Counted from the stretch's first letter, positions 45,225 through 52,957 are shown. The stretch is DNA of 56,016 bases from a bacterium (GCA_021822495.1 JAKAQO010000010.1:1-56016), one strand, 5' to 3'. The notes: generated by a model not told the origin, from the letters alone. Translations and numbers: made by a program.

Positions 45225-47135
45225 ATGAGCGTGTCCTCAAAGACAGAAAATCCTTTATCGTTTAACTGGAGAAAACTTGTATGGAATTTTGGTCGGGACG
45301 CTCTCAGGAAATCGCCCCTCCCGAGAACTGTAAAACTTTATCTTCTTTCAAAGGCCATGTATCTGTGGTCATGGTTCTCTCCTGATTATTCTGATTGGAT
45401 CAAATCTTGTGATAGTTTTAGCGAAGAAGATTTTAAAAGAATAAGAAACCACATCCTTACCTTTTCCCCAAAACCCCTCATCAGCGTCCTCATGCCCGTT
45501 TATAACACTCCTGAAACCTATCTGCGCGCGGCTATTGAATCCGTTATTAATCAGGTTTATCCCAACTGGGAACTTTGCATCTCAGATGACGCCTCCACGG
45601 GGATATCCGTGAAAAAAATTTTAGAGGAATATCGCAAGAAAGATTCGCGTATAAAGATTCATTATCGCGATTCAAATGGCCATATTAGCGTTAATTCCAA
45701 TAGCGCTTTGGCTCTAGCCACTGGAGATTATGTCGCTCTTTTTGATTCAGATAATGTCTTACCAGAATATGCGCTCTATTTTGTCGCCTTAGAAATCAAC
45801 CTCTATCCTGAAGCCCGATTAATCTATAGTGATCATGACCAAATAACCGCCAATGGGAAACGGGTGAGGCCTTACTTTAAGCCTGATTTCTCTATTGATC
45901 TCCTTCTTTCTCAAAACATGATTAACCATCTTGGGATTTACGACTCTGCCCTGTTGCGCGAGATTGGCGGTTTTAGACAAGGATATGAAGGAGCCCAAGA
46001 CTGGGACTTGGCCTTGCGTTGCGTTGAAAAAATTAGGCCCGATCAAATTCGACATATTCCGCGCATTCTCTATCATTGGAGAATTATCCCTGGGTCCACA
46101 GCTCTTCATATTGATGAGAAATCTTACGCTGTTACTCGCGCGCAAAAGGCGGTTCAAGAATACCTGGATAGACATTCCCCCGGAGCGCAGGCAAGCCCAT
46201 TGGGCACATCTTCATTTCAAAGGGTCGTTTATCCGCTTCCCAAAAAACCGCCCCTCGTTTCCATCTTAATTCCTACCACTGGAGAATTTAATCTTTTATC
46301 TACCTGCATCAATGGATTAATTCACAAGACGGATTATCCCGCTATGGAGATACTTGTGGACAACAACGGGAATAATGATGACCCACGGGGTTTAGAATAT
46401 ATTGAAGATTTAGAAAAACGCTCTTTGGTACGGGTCATTCGCAGGCGCCGCCCGGAAAATTTTGTTTTTAATTATTCCGCCATTATGAATGAACTGGCCC
46501 ACAAAGCCACAGGCGAGATACTACTTTTTCTCAATGATGATGTGGAACCCATCAATCCTGATTGGCTAAGGGAAATGGTTTCCCTCGCGCTAAGGCCCGA
46601 GATCGGAGTTGTCGGCGCTAAACTGTATTATCCCAATGACACCATTCAACACGCTGGAATTGTTCTAGGTTTAGGAGGAATCGCCCGCCACGCTTTCCTG
46701 GGATTTCCTAAAGATTCGAAAGGTTACCTAGATTATCTCTTTCTTCTTCGGGAAGTAAGCGCAGTCACGTTTGCCTGCGCCGCGGTTAAAAAGAGGATTT
46801 TTGATGATCTCAATGGACTAGATGAAAAAAATTTATCCGTGGCGTATAATGACGTTGATTTTTGTCTTCGCGCCATGGAACATGGATATCGCAATCTTTG
46901 GACCCCCCATGCCGAACTTTATCACCATGAATCTGTTTCTCGAGGTTATGATAACACGGTAGAAAAAAGAGAACGTTTCAAAAATGAGGGCGCATTTATG
47001 CTTAAAAAATGGGGGAATTTTATCAAACATGATCCAATGTACAACCCCAACCTAAGCCTGATAGGAACCGGATATACCATAGAAAATATTCCAAGATATA
47101 CTCTCCGCCCTTGGGAGGCAGGGGAAACTTTTTGA
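45225..47135 (+). CDS. two-domain GT2 glycosyltransferase
   Basis: A 636-aa protein with two GT-A domains. The first (about 85-310) begins PLISVLMPVYNTPETYLRAAIESV and has LFDSDN as its DxD-like motif; the second (about 345-600) begins PLVSILIPTTGEFNLLSTCI with FLNDDVEP and a characteristic WLREMVSLALRPEIGVVGAKLYYPN segment. Such tandem enzymes extend O-antigen or rhamnan-type chains. The composition is more AT-rich than the flanking methyltransferase, so the two adjoining genes probably have different origins. Confidence 0.9.
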   Translation: MSVSSKTENPLSFNWRKLVWNFGRDALRKSPLPRTVKLYLLSKAMYLWSWFSPDYSDWIKSCDSFSEEDFKRIRNHILTFSPKPLISVLMPVYNTPETYLRAAIESVINQVYPNWELCISDDASTGISVKKILEEYRKKDSRIKIHYRDSNGHISVNSNSALALATGDYVALFDSDNVLPEYALYFVALEINLYPEARLIYSDHDQITANGKRVRPYFKPDFSIDLLLSQNMINHLGIYDSALLREIGGFRQGYEGAQDWDLALRCVEKIRPDQIRHIPRILYHWRIIPGSTALHIDEKSYAVTRAQKAVQEYLDRHSPGAQASPLGTSSFQRVVYPLPKKPPLVSILIPTTGEFNLLSTCINGLIHKTDYPAMEILVDNNGNNDDPRGLEYIEDLEKRSLVRVIRRRRPENFVFNYSAIMNELAHKATGEILLFLNDDVEPINPDWLREMVSLALRPEIGVVGAKLYYPNDTIQHAGIVLGLGGIARHAFLGFPKDSKGYLDYLFLLREVSAVTFACAAVKKRIFDDLNGLDEKNLSVAYNDVDFCLRAMEHGYRNLWTPHAELYHHESVSRGYDNTVEKRERFKNEGAFMLKKWGNFIKHDPMYNPNLSLIGTGYTIENIPRYTLRPWEAGETF

Positions 47136-47147
47136 GGGCGTAAAAAC

Positions 47148-47215
47148 CGTCATCTCCAGCAGCCTTAAGCGGGGAATCTAGGCCGAACGTTGCGGCCTGC
47201 ATTCCTCACCTATGC
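47148..47215. repeat. degenerate copy of the MITE-like repeat found at 48970-49250
   Basis: CCGTCATCTCCAGCAGCCTT and the following GGGGAATCTAGG match, in inverted orientation, the CTGGATTCCCTG...GGAATGACGG end at 49175-49210; GTTGCGGCCTGCATTCCTCA matches 49233-49252. Confidence 0.55.
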
Positions 47216-47275
47216 TCGGTCACCGCAATGACCATTGATTTTCTAGGCTCATTTTAGGATTGGAAAATGCTCCGT

Positions 47276-47755
47276 CTAAATAAGCGCGAAAAAATCTCTC
47301 CACGGAATAAATTCGATGGAACCTTCTCGATAGGCCCTTGGAGTCCCGCAAACGCACAGGGCGCGGGAGACTTCATGGTCTTTCAAGAAACTTCTTAGGC
47401 CGCGGAGTTCGCTTGAGGAAGGCGCGGACGGTTTTCGCGTCAATTCCCAAAGCCTGGGACAAATTGGAGAAATGAAGCAAACGCCCATCTTCAAAGCCCG
47501 CCAAATCCAGAAAACGAGCGAAGGCCGGAATGTTCCGGACCAAGGCCTCTTGTTGGATTTCTTCCTTTAAATAAGTTTCCACATAACTTCGCAGAAGCCT
47601 TATTCGCGCGGAAACATCCGGTTCAAGAATTATTTTGGGGAGGCTGCCAAACCGCAGAACCTCTTCCAGGGCGAATCTTTCGCCTAATTCCTCATGCGTC
47701 AGCGGATGGAGCCTCAAAGTCACGGCCCGGCCCGCCAAAAGATTGGCGCCGGACG
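47276..47755 (-). pseudogene. DUF4143 ATPase fragment, N-truncated with internal deletion (copy 1)
   Basis: Reading leftward from 47750: GANLLAGRAVTLRLHPLTHEELGERF through the middle of the protein to LSQALGIDAKTVRAFLKRTPR. There the frame breaks and the C-terminal end follows in another frame: ELRGLRSFLKDHEVSRALCVCGTPRAYREG, ending IEFIPWRDFFALI and stop at 47276. The ATPase core (Walker A and B) and the nuclease-like signature are both missing. Nearly identical in sequence to 50473-50842, of which it is a duplicate. Confidence 0.85.
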
Positions 47756-47919
47756 AGATTCGGAAAAGCAAAATCGAGAGTTCGGTTTTTCCGTATTACC
47801 TAAAAAGGGAACGGCTTTATTGCGCGGTCGCCAAGCGCGAAAGCGAGCAAAGAAGCTTTCTTCTCACCGCCTATCCGGCCGATAAAATAAAGGAAGGAGA
47901 AATAATATGGAAAAAGTAA
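47746..47919 (+). pseudogene. N-truncated small protein of the DUF2283-linked pair (copy 1)
   Basis: The frame APDEIRKSKIESSVFPYYLKRERL continues to TAYPADKIKEGEIIWKK, stop at 47919. It lacks the start found in copy 2 because of the 94-bp deletion, which joined it to the DUF4143 fragment at GGCGCC. It resembles DUF4258-like small toxins or nuclease-fold proteins that are often paired with DUF2283 genes; this assignment is tentative. Confidence 0.6.
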
Positions 47920-48083
47920 TGGTCTATTACCACAAAGAAACCGACACGTTGGACATTTGGTTCGGAAATCCCCAGGATGAACATTCCTGCGAGGAAATGG
48001 GGGAGGGGGTGGTTTTGAAAAGCTCTATGTCCATAAAAGCTTGGACTGATTACCCTCATCCAAGCCGGCGCCGTTTGAGCTGA
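47907..48083 (+). CDS. DUF2283 protein, C-terminus frameshifted (copy 1)
   Basis: A 58-aa frame: MEKVMVYYHKETDTLDIWFGNPQDEHSCEEMGEGVVLK is DUF2283; a Shine-Dalgarno (AGGAAGGAG) precedes the ATG and it overlaps the upstream gene. After VVLK the residues (SSMSIKAWTDYPHPS) are not family-like, whereas another frame reads FEKLYVHKSLDRLPSSKPAP, then FELIVS and stop, as expected for a DUF2283 end. A deletion between two copies of GGTTTTGAAAA would explain this. Probably a degraded antitoxin-like partner. Confidence 0.65.
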   Translation: MEKVMVYYHKETDTLDIWFGNPQDEHSCEEMGEGVVLKSSMSIKAWTDYPHPSRRRLS

Positions 48084-48216
48084 TCGTGTCCTGATGGCGG
48101 CGGCATGAGATAATTTTTTCCCCAATTCGGTTTTGGCGCGATGAAAAGAAAGGCGTTCGGAAATCAGGCGCCCGCCGCCCGATGGAACTCATGCCGGCGC
48201 CCGGACTATCCGTCAT

Positions 48217-48582
48217 TTATTTAGAATAAGCAAGATGCGCCGCGCGCCTTTCCGCGCGCGCGGTGGAAATCAAATAAAGGGCATATTGGTTTACCGAAAT
48301 TCCCTCCTCAATCGCATCTTCTTTCAAATCGCGTTGAAGCGCCCGGGGCAAGCGCAGCAAAATCTTCCCTTCCATTTTTTGGCCGCCGATGGGCTTAGGA
48401 ATGGCGAAACCCCGCTTCCTACGCACGGACAGGTGCCCTTCAATGGCGACATCCAACTCCCTCAAGGCAGCGGCATCCGTTTTGCCGAAAGCGGAGCATC
48501 CCGGAATCTCGGGAGCGACGGCAATCCATCCCCGATCCTCCTTACTGTAAAATACTTTTCGCGTATAGCGAGATGTATTCAT
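48217..48582 (-). CDS. hicB: HicB-type antitoxin
   Basis: Start ATG 48582 (MNTSRYTRKVFYSKEDRGWIAV), 121 aa, preceded by GGGGG; an upstream in-frame start at 48633 lacks support. The HicB partial RNase H-like fold (EDRGWIAVAPEIPGCSAFGKT, ELDVAIEGHL, IPKPIGG) is followed by a ribbon-helix-helix DNA-binding tail (KILLRLPRALQRDLKEDAIEEGISVNQYALYLISTA). It should bind HicA and repress the operon. It follows hicA after 60 nt. Confidence 0.88.
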   Translation of the reverse strand: MNTSRYTRKVFYSKEDRGWIAVAPEIPGCSAFGKTDAAALRELDVAIEGHLSVRRKRGFAIPKPIGGQKMEGKILLRLPRALQRDLKEDAIEEGISVNQYALYLISTARAERRAAHLAYSK

Positions 48583-48642
48583 ATAGCCCCCTTTTTTTGG
48601 TCTCTTTTGTACAGCTCTCGCCTCCGACACCAAGAAGCGATT

Positions 48643-48885
48643 TTATGGCAGTCGAAGCCCGTAAGAATCAACCGCGTTCAAAAATTCCCGAATCTGATAC
48701 GGTTTCGCCCGACCGTGATCATTTTGTAAATTCAAGACGGCGCCGCACCGATGAGCGAATATGCGATGACTGCCGGTCTGTCTTTCCTCTTCAAACCCCA
48801 TCGCCTCAACCAGCCTTACAAAATCATTAAAATGAACGTTTTGTCTCTTGCGTCGAATTCTCTCAAGAAGCCTGTCCTCTCTCAC
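48643..48885 (-). CDS. hicA: HicA-type mRNA interferase toxin
   Basis: An 80-aa protein with the small dsRBD-like HicA fold: VRLVEAMGFEEERQTGSHRIFAH carries the catalytic His in GSHRIF, then LNLQNDHGRAKPYQIREFL, the typical second half. The N-terminus is about 20 residues longer than the shortest family members. GTG start at 48885, 6 nt after the -10. It looks intact, so unlike higBA this toxin-antitoxin pair is probably functional. Confidence 0.88.
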   Translation of the reverse strand: MREDRLLERIRRKRQNVHFNDFVRLVEAMGFEEERQTGSHRIFAHRCGAVLNLQNDHGRAKPYQIREFLNAVDSYGLRLP

Positions 48886-48890
48886 TTGAT

Positions 48891-48920
48891 AATGATATCA
48901 CCCGCGATATTATTTGTCAA
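48891..48920 (-). promoter_or_regulatory. hicAB promoter and operator
   Basis: TTGACA (48920..48915), 17-nt spacer, TATCAT (48897..48892), 6 nt to the GTG of hicA. An inverted repeat with one mismatch, AATGATATC (48891-48899) / GATATTATT (48906-48914), fills the spacer and the -10: the likely HicB operator. Confidence 0.8.
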
Positions 48921-48969
48921 GGGAAAAGTTATTATGGGGCGCAGGACCTTCATCTCGAAATTTTTTCTT

Positions 48970-49250
48970 CGTCATTCCAGACGTCCCAGTCCTCGTCATT
49001 CCGGCGACCGAGCGTCAGCGAGGAAGTGTGACCGAGGGATATCCCGAGGAAATGCCGTTTCCAGAATCCGCGGAAAAACGGCGCGCTTCCAAGTTTGTTG
49101 GGGAGCGACCGCAAGCCGCCTGCCTGCCGGACAGGCAGGGAATCCAGTATTTCATGCAGACGGAATGGTTCGATCTGGATTCCCTGCTTAAGACTGCGGG
49201 GAATGACGGCTTCTGTATGAAATTTCTGGATTGCGGCCTGCGTTCCTCAA
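48970..49250. repeat. MITE-like nested inverted repeat
   Basis: CGTCATTCC (48970-48978 and again 48994-49002) pairs with GGAATGACG (49200-49208); inside, GGAATCCAG (49139-49147) pairs with CTGGATTCC (49175-49183), and CCTGCCTG/CAGGCAGG (49119-49139) forms a hairpin with loop CCGGA. No gene is seen in this 400-nt gap. A degenerate relative lies at 47148-47215. Confidence 0.7.
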
Positions 49251-49283
49251 TCCCCCGCCGTTATAAAGGCCGATTTTCACGGG

Positions 49284-50435
49284 TCAAGACTCAAAAAGCT
49301 CGCGAAGCCCGCTTTGCCAGGGTCTGATAGCCACTCCCCGGATCGCTTTCGCGGCGTGGCCCTCGTAAAAAAGCCAACAGCGATGCGGACGGCGGTAATA
49401 ATTTTTAAAGCTCTCGAAACCCTTTAATTCCTCGCTCCGGACATTTTGGGAGGCCTTGATTTCGACGGCGTGCGTTTCTCCCCCCATTTCAACGATTAAA
49501 TCCACCTCGGCCCCATGCTCGGTTCGGTATCCGCTGAGCCGAATATCCAAATCCCGAGCGGCGGCCTCATGAAGAATTTGGGTGACGATCAGATGCTCAA
49601 AGAGAACCCCCCGGCGATCCGAAGACACCGTGAAATTGCCGAGAAGCCCGTTGAGAACCCCGGGGTCAAAGAAATAAAAGCGCGGGTGTTGAATCAGGCG
49701 CCTGACCGAGCTTTGGGCGAAAGGCTCTATTTTTCGCGCCAGAAGAGAATCCTCCAATATCTCAAAAAACCGCACCACCGATTGCCGGGGCGTTTGAGCG
49801 GCGGAGGCTATTTTAGAGAGGTCCAGGAACTTCCCTGAACTTTCCGCGGCGTGGCGCAGAAAACGCGCAAACCCCTCCAGATTTCTCGCGAGACCCTCGG
49901 CCTGAACTTCTTCTTTGACATAGGCGGCCGCGTAAGTTCTCAAGGTCTTTTCTTTCTCCAGCGCGTTTGGCTCCGTCCATATCCCGGGCAAGGTCCCATG
50001 GCTCATGGCTTCATCGCCGCTGAAATCATATCCCAGTTCCCCGGCGCAAAGAGGCCCCATCGTAAAGGAATGGATTCTTCCCGGAAGGAGATTAGCGCGC
50101 CCGCGCTTGAGTTTGCGAGCGTTAGAGCCGGTCAGATAAAACCGAAAGCGGCCGGGAAACTTGTCGAGGAGAAATTGAATCGTGTTGAGGATGCTCGGCA
50201 GGCGCTGGATTTCATCAATAAAGACCGTCATTGGAGAGGCCGCGGCTTTAAGGCGTTCCTCGAGTTCCCGGGGATTGCCTAAAAAATCAAGATAGGTCGG
50301 CTCATGCGCCAGATCGATCTCGATGTCCGGGAGCAGGCTTTTCATCAAGGTTGATTTTCCCGTCTGCCGCGGGCCGAGAAGGAGAACGCTCTTTTTTCCG
50401 CCCGCCAGAACGCGGCCCAGCCCTCTTGTTATCAT
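49284..50435 (-). CDS. AAA+ ATPase with DUF4143 C-terminal domain (copy g)
   Basis: A 383-aa protein. Walker A GPRQTGKST, Walker B VFIDEIQRLPSI, sensor LTGSNARKLKRGRANLLPGR, then MGPLCAGELGYDF, GTLPGIW, VKEEVQAEGLARNLEGFARFL, LDLSKIASAAQTPRQSVVRFFEIL, PRFYFFDPGVLNGLLG and AEVDLIV then HAVEIKAS. All core motifs are intact. The ATG lies 6 nt after TAAAAT with no Shine-Dalgarno. Its promoter starts exactly where an older DUF4143 fragment (50473-50842) is interrupted, so this copy has landed in a previous one. Role unknown. Confidence 0.9.
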   Translation of the reverse strand: MITRGLGRVLAGGKKSVLLLGPRQTGKSTLMKSLLPDIEIDLAHEPTYLDFLGNPRELEERLKAAASPMTVFIDEIQRLPSILNTIQFLLDKFPGRFRFYLTGSNARKLKRGRANLLPGRIHSFTMGPLCAGELGYDFSGDEAMSHGTLPGIWTEPNALEKEKTLRTYAAAYVKEEVQAEGLARNLEGFARFLRHAAESSGKFLDLSKIASAAQTPRQSVVRFFEILEDSLLARKIEPFAQSSVRRLIQHPRFYFFDPGVLNGLLGNFTVSSDRRGVLFEHLIVTQILHEAAARDLDIRLSGYRTEHGAEVDLIVEMGGETHAVEIKASQNVRSEELKGFESFKNYYRRPHRCWLFYEGHAAKAIRGVAIRPWQSGLRELFES

Positions 50436-50441
50436 GCGGTT

Positions 50442-50471
50442 ATTTTACGCTGTATTTTAACCTCATGTCAA
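50442..50471 (-). promoter_or_regulatory. promoter of DUF4143 copy g
   Basis: A perfect TTGACA (50471..50466), 18-nt spacer, TAAAAT (50447..50442), 6 nt to ATG 50435. A short inverted repeat GGTTA/TAACC and a direct repeat TAAAATA lie between and over the hexamers. One nt beyond the -35 the sequence becomes the interrupted older fragment. Confidence 0.75.
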
Positions 50472-50472
50472 C

Positions 50473-50842
50473 AGTCCCGCAAACGCACAGGGCGCGGAGT
50501 TCTCTTGAGGAAGGCGCGGACGGTTTTCGCGTCAATTCCCAGAGCCTGCGACAACTGGGAAAAATGAAGCAAACGCCCGTCTTCAAAGCCCGCCAAATCC
50601 AGAAAACGAGCGAAGGCCGGAATGTTCCGGACCAAGGCCTCTTGTTGGATTTCTTCCTTTAAATAAGTTTCCACATAACTTCGCAGAAGCCTTATTCGCG
50701 CGGAAACATCCGGTTCAAGAATTATTTTGGGGAGGCTGCCGAACCGCAGAACCTCTTCCAGGGCGAATCTTTCGCCTAATTCCTCATGCGTCAGCGGATG
50801 GAGCCTCAAAGTCACGGCCCGGCCCGCCAAGAGGTTGGCGCC
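50473..50842 (-). pseudogene. DUF4143 ATPase fragment (copy 2), interrupted by copy g
   Basis: It reads leftward GANLLAGRAVTLRLHPLTHEELGERF to LSQALGIDAKTVRAFLKRTPR and then, out of frame, to GCGTTTGCGGGACT at 50473, where it stops abruptly at the copy g promoter. In copy 1 the same sequence continues to a C-terminus. The N-terminal third, with Walker A and B, is missing, cut at the same GANLL codons as in copy 1. Confidence 0.85.
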
Positions 50843-50910
50843 GCCGCTATTATACGAATTTTTAGGAATGAGTTCCTGTATTTGTCGTAAAAATAGGAAT
50901 AACTTGGAAA

Positions 50911-51105
50911 ATGGTCGAGGAAATCCTTGCGGCGCCGGACGAGATTCGGAAAAGCAAAATCGAGAGTTCGGTTTTTCCGTATTACCTAAAAAGGGAACGG
51001 CTTTATTGCGCGGTCGCCAAGCGCGAAAGCGAGCAAAGAAGCTTTCTTCTCACCGCCTATCCGGCCGATAAAATAAAGGAAGGAGAAATAATATGGAAAA
51101 AGTAA
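50911..51105 (+). CDS. small protein paired with DUF2283, DUF4258-like (copy 2)
   Basis: A 64-aa frame from ATG 50911: MVEEILAAPDEIRKSKIESS, then VFPYYLKRERLYCAVAKRES and TAYPADKIKEGEIIWKK. The pattern (EEIL-x-x-PDEI ... YCAVAK ... TAYPADKI) resembles DUF4258-type small proteins found as putative toxins. In-frame codons upstream (VKIGITWK) also look family-like but no start is available there before a TGA, so the N-terminus is probably already lost. It overlaps the DUF2283 gene by 13 nt. Confidence 0.55.
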   Translation: MVEEILAAPDEIRKSKIESSVFPYYLKRERLYCAVAKRESEQRSFLLTAYPADKIKEGEIIWKK

Positions 51106-51269
51106 TGGTCTATTACCACAAAGAAACCGACACGTTAGACATTTGGTTCGGAAATCCCCAGGATGAACATTCCTGCGAGGAAATGGGGGAGGGGGTGGTT
51201 TTGAAAAGCTCTATGTCCATAAAAGCTTGGACCGATTACCCTCATCCAAGCCAGCGCCGTTTGAGCTGA
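51093..51269 (+). CDS. DUF2283 protein, C-terminus frameshifted (copy 2)
   Basis: Almost the same 58-aa frame as copy 1 (one residue differs near the end: PSQRRLS against PSRRRLS). The same out-of-frame tail (FEKLYVHKSLD to FELIVS, stop at 51280) shows that the frameshift predates the duplication. A strong Shine-Dalgarno precedes the ATG. A putative antitoxin or accessory partner of the preceding small gene, probably degraded. Confidence 0.65.
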   Translation: MEKVMVYYHKETDTLDIWFGNPQDEHSCEEMGEGVVLKSSMSIKAWTDYPHPSQRRLS

Positions 51270-51322
51270 TCGTGTCCTGATGGCGGCGGCATTGGAGGCC
51301 CAACTCCCGACTTGGCGCGGCC
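51232..51322. repeat. 91-bp direct repeat left of DUF4143 copy e
   Basis: Matches 52645-52735 with two mismatches and, for its first 59 nt, 48048-48106. It contains the ancestral DUF2283 tail. The two full copies bracket the DUF4143 copy e gene and its promoter. Confidence 0.85.
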
Positions 51323-51382
51323 TCCTGGAACTCGGGAATTTTTCACATGCATTCTATTCGACGGAATAACTTTGTATATTTA

Positions 51383-51406
51383 TTTAAATTAAATTTAAAG
51401 TAAACT
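51383..51406 (+). promoter_or_regulatory. promoter of DUF4143 copy e with 8-bp palindrome
   Basis: A perfect palindrome TTTAAATT-A-AATTTAAA (51383-51399) is followed by TAAACT (51401-51406), 6 nt before GTG 51413. The -35 is not clear. Confidence 0.55.
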
Positions 51407-51412
51407 ATAGTT

Positions 51413-52633
51413 GTGTTTAAAAATATTTTCAAGCGGGATATTATTGATCAAATCGACAAATATTTGGAGACCGACGACGTCGTGGTCCTCCATGGGGCCC
51501 GCCAGGTCGGGAAAACCTCCATTTTACTTTACCTTCAGGATCGTCTCAAAGTTGCGGGGCGCCCGGTCTATTATCTCGATCTCGAGGATGGGCGATACAA
51601 ATCCCTTCTGGACCTAGGCCCCGGAGAATTCATCAAACACCTCCGGGAAAAAGGCTTTGACGCGGAAAGCCGCGTTTTTGCCCTAGTAGATGAGATTCAA
51701 TATCTTGAAAATCCCTCTTCCTTTCTTAAGCTGATGGCGGATCACCATAAAAACATCAAGCTGATCGTCTCCGGGTCCTCTAGTTTCGCGATTAAAAGCA
51801 AGTTCAAGGATTCCTTGGTCGGGCGTACGGTGGATTTCGAGGTTTTTAACCTTTCCTTTCGCGAGTTCTTGTCTTTTAAAAAAATTCCTCCCCCTCCCGA
51901 ATCGGCCGGGGAAATGACGGCGCCGGGACTTGAGGAACTGATTTCTCTCTATAAAGAATATGCCCTTTACGGCGGGTACCCCAAAATCATCTTGACGGAT
52001 TCCATCGAGGCCAAGGAAAAATATCTCCAGCAAATCATTGATACCTATGTGAGAAAAGATATTGGGGATCTGGCGGGGGTGCGGGACATAGGGAAATTCA
52101 ACAAACTCCTTGAGGTTTTGGCGTCTCAAAGCGGGCAATTGCTGAATGTCCGGGAAATTTCCAGCACCTGCGCGATAGCCAAGCAAACGGTCGAGAAATA
52201 TCTCTTTATTTTGGAGAACACCTATATCTTGAAGCTCGTTAAACCCTATAGCCGCAATATCCGCTCGGAATTGTTCAAGGCGCCTAAAATATATTTTTAT
52301 GATTCCGGGATCATGCAGATGCTCTGGCTGAAATCCCTCCAGTCGGAACTAATGGGAAATGTCCTTGAAACGAGCGTTTTTTCCGATTTGGCCAAGAAGT
52401 ATTCGGTGCGGGATGTTTATTATTGGCGGACACAGGACAAGAAAGAAATTGATTTTATCCTTAGGCGGAAAGCTTCGGTTTTGCCGATCGAGGTCAAGAT
52501 GAATTTTGGGCAGTTTAACCCCCATCCCGTGAATTATTTCCTGCGCCGCTACGCCCTTTCCGAATACCGGCTCGTGGGCCTTAAGGGCAAGGCCGAAGGG
52601 CAGTTTGCAACCTATCCCTGGTGGATTTCCTAG
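51413..52633 (+). CDS. AAA+ ATPase with DUF4143 C-terminal domain (copy e)
   Basis: A 406-aa protein with GTG start (MFKNIFKRDIIDQIDKYLE). Walker A GARQVGKTS, Walker B FALVDEIQYLENPSSF, sensor LIVSGSSSF, FNLSFREFLSFKK, GGYPKIIL, TYVRKDIGDLAGVRD, a winged-helix-like NVREISSTCAIAKQTVEKYLFIL, PKIYFYDSGIMQML and EIDFILRR then PIEVKMN. It is of a different subgroup from copies d and g (no ARKLKRG motif). Intact. Flanked by 91-bp direct repeats. Role unknown. Confidence 0.9.
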   Translation: MFKNIFKRDIIDQIDKYLETDDVVVLHGARQVGKTSILLYLQDRLKVAGRPVYYLDLEDGRYKSLLDLGPGEFIKHLREKGFDAESRVFALVDEIQYLENPSSFLKLMADHHKNIKLIVSGSSSFAIKSKFKDSLVGRTVDFEVFNLSFREFLSFKKIPPPPESAGEMTAPGLEELISLYKEYALYGGYPKIILTDSIEAKEKYLQQIIDTYVRKDIGDLAGVRDIGKFNKLLEVLASQSGQLLNVREISSTCAIAKQTVEKYLFILENTYILKLVKPYSRNIRSELFKAPKIYFYDSGIMQMLWLKSLQSELMGNVLETSVFSDLAKKYSVRDVYYWRTQDKKEIDFILRRKASVLPIEVKMNFGQFNPHPVNYFLRRYALSEYRLVGLKGKAEGQFATYPWWIS

Positions 52634-52644
52634 TCCCGCTGGGG

Positions 52645-52735
52645 CCGATTACCCTCATCCAAGCCAGCGCCGTTTGAGCTGATCGTGTCATGACGGCGGC
52701 GGCATTGGAGGCCCAACTCCCGACTTGGCGCGGCC
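52645..52735. repeat. 91-bp direct repeat right of DUF4143 copy e
   Basis: Partner of 51232-51322. It starts 11 nt after the copy e stop codon. Confidence 0.85.
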
Positions 52736-52870
52736 CTACCCTAAAAAATATCATAGTTTACGTGCGAAGGTCTGCAGAAAATGAGAAAACGTTTTACTAA
52801 TTCCATTTTGAGACTCAATATGGAACTGGTATATCAAATTTTTACAACAGCGTTAATTCATCAGTCCTGA
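52736..52870. other. AT-rich gap without recognisable content
   Basis: I see no coding frame, hairpin or known repeat here. It lies between the right-hand direct repeat and a DUF4143 remnant. Confidence 0.4.
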
Positions 52871-52957
52871 CAGGCTTTTCATCAAGATTGATTTTCCCGT
52901 CTGCCGCGGGCCGAAAAGGAGAACGCTCTTTTTTCCGCCCGAACCTCATGTCAACAG
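52871..52957 (-). pseudogene. 87-bp DUF4143 remnant, promoter -35 joined to Walker A
   Basis: Reading leftward, the -35 region of copy g (TTGACATGAGG) is joined to codons for FGPRQTGKSILMKSL, differing from copy g by a few bases. About 72 bp with the -10, start codon and first codons are deleted, and everything after the Walker A helix is absent. The upstream edge coincides, to within about 3 nt, with the upstream edge of copy g. Confidence 0.75.

Larger units (their letters stand above)
47342..48106. repeat. long direct repeat, copy 1 (other copy 50473-51291)
   Basis: The two copies share the DUF4143 fragment, the DUF4258-like gene, the DUF2283 gene and its downstream tail, with few substitutions. 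Copy 1 lacks 94 bp present in copy 2 (between two GGCGCC sites); copy 2 lacks 41 bp present in copy 1 (between two CGCGG sites). The copies enclose the hicAB genes, the MITE-like repeat and DUF4143 copy g. Confidence 0.85.
50473..51291. repeat. long direct repeat, copy 2 (other copy 47342-48106)
   Basis: See copy 1. This copy retains the 94-bp segment between the GGCGCC sites at 50837 and 50931, including the likely start of the DUF4258-like gene. Confidence 0.85.
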
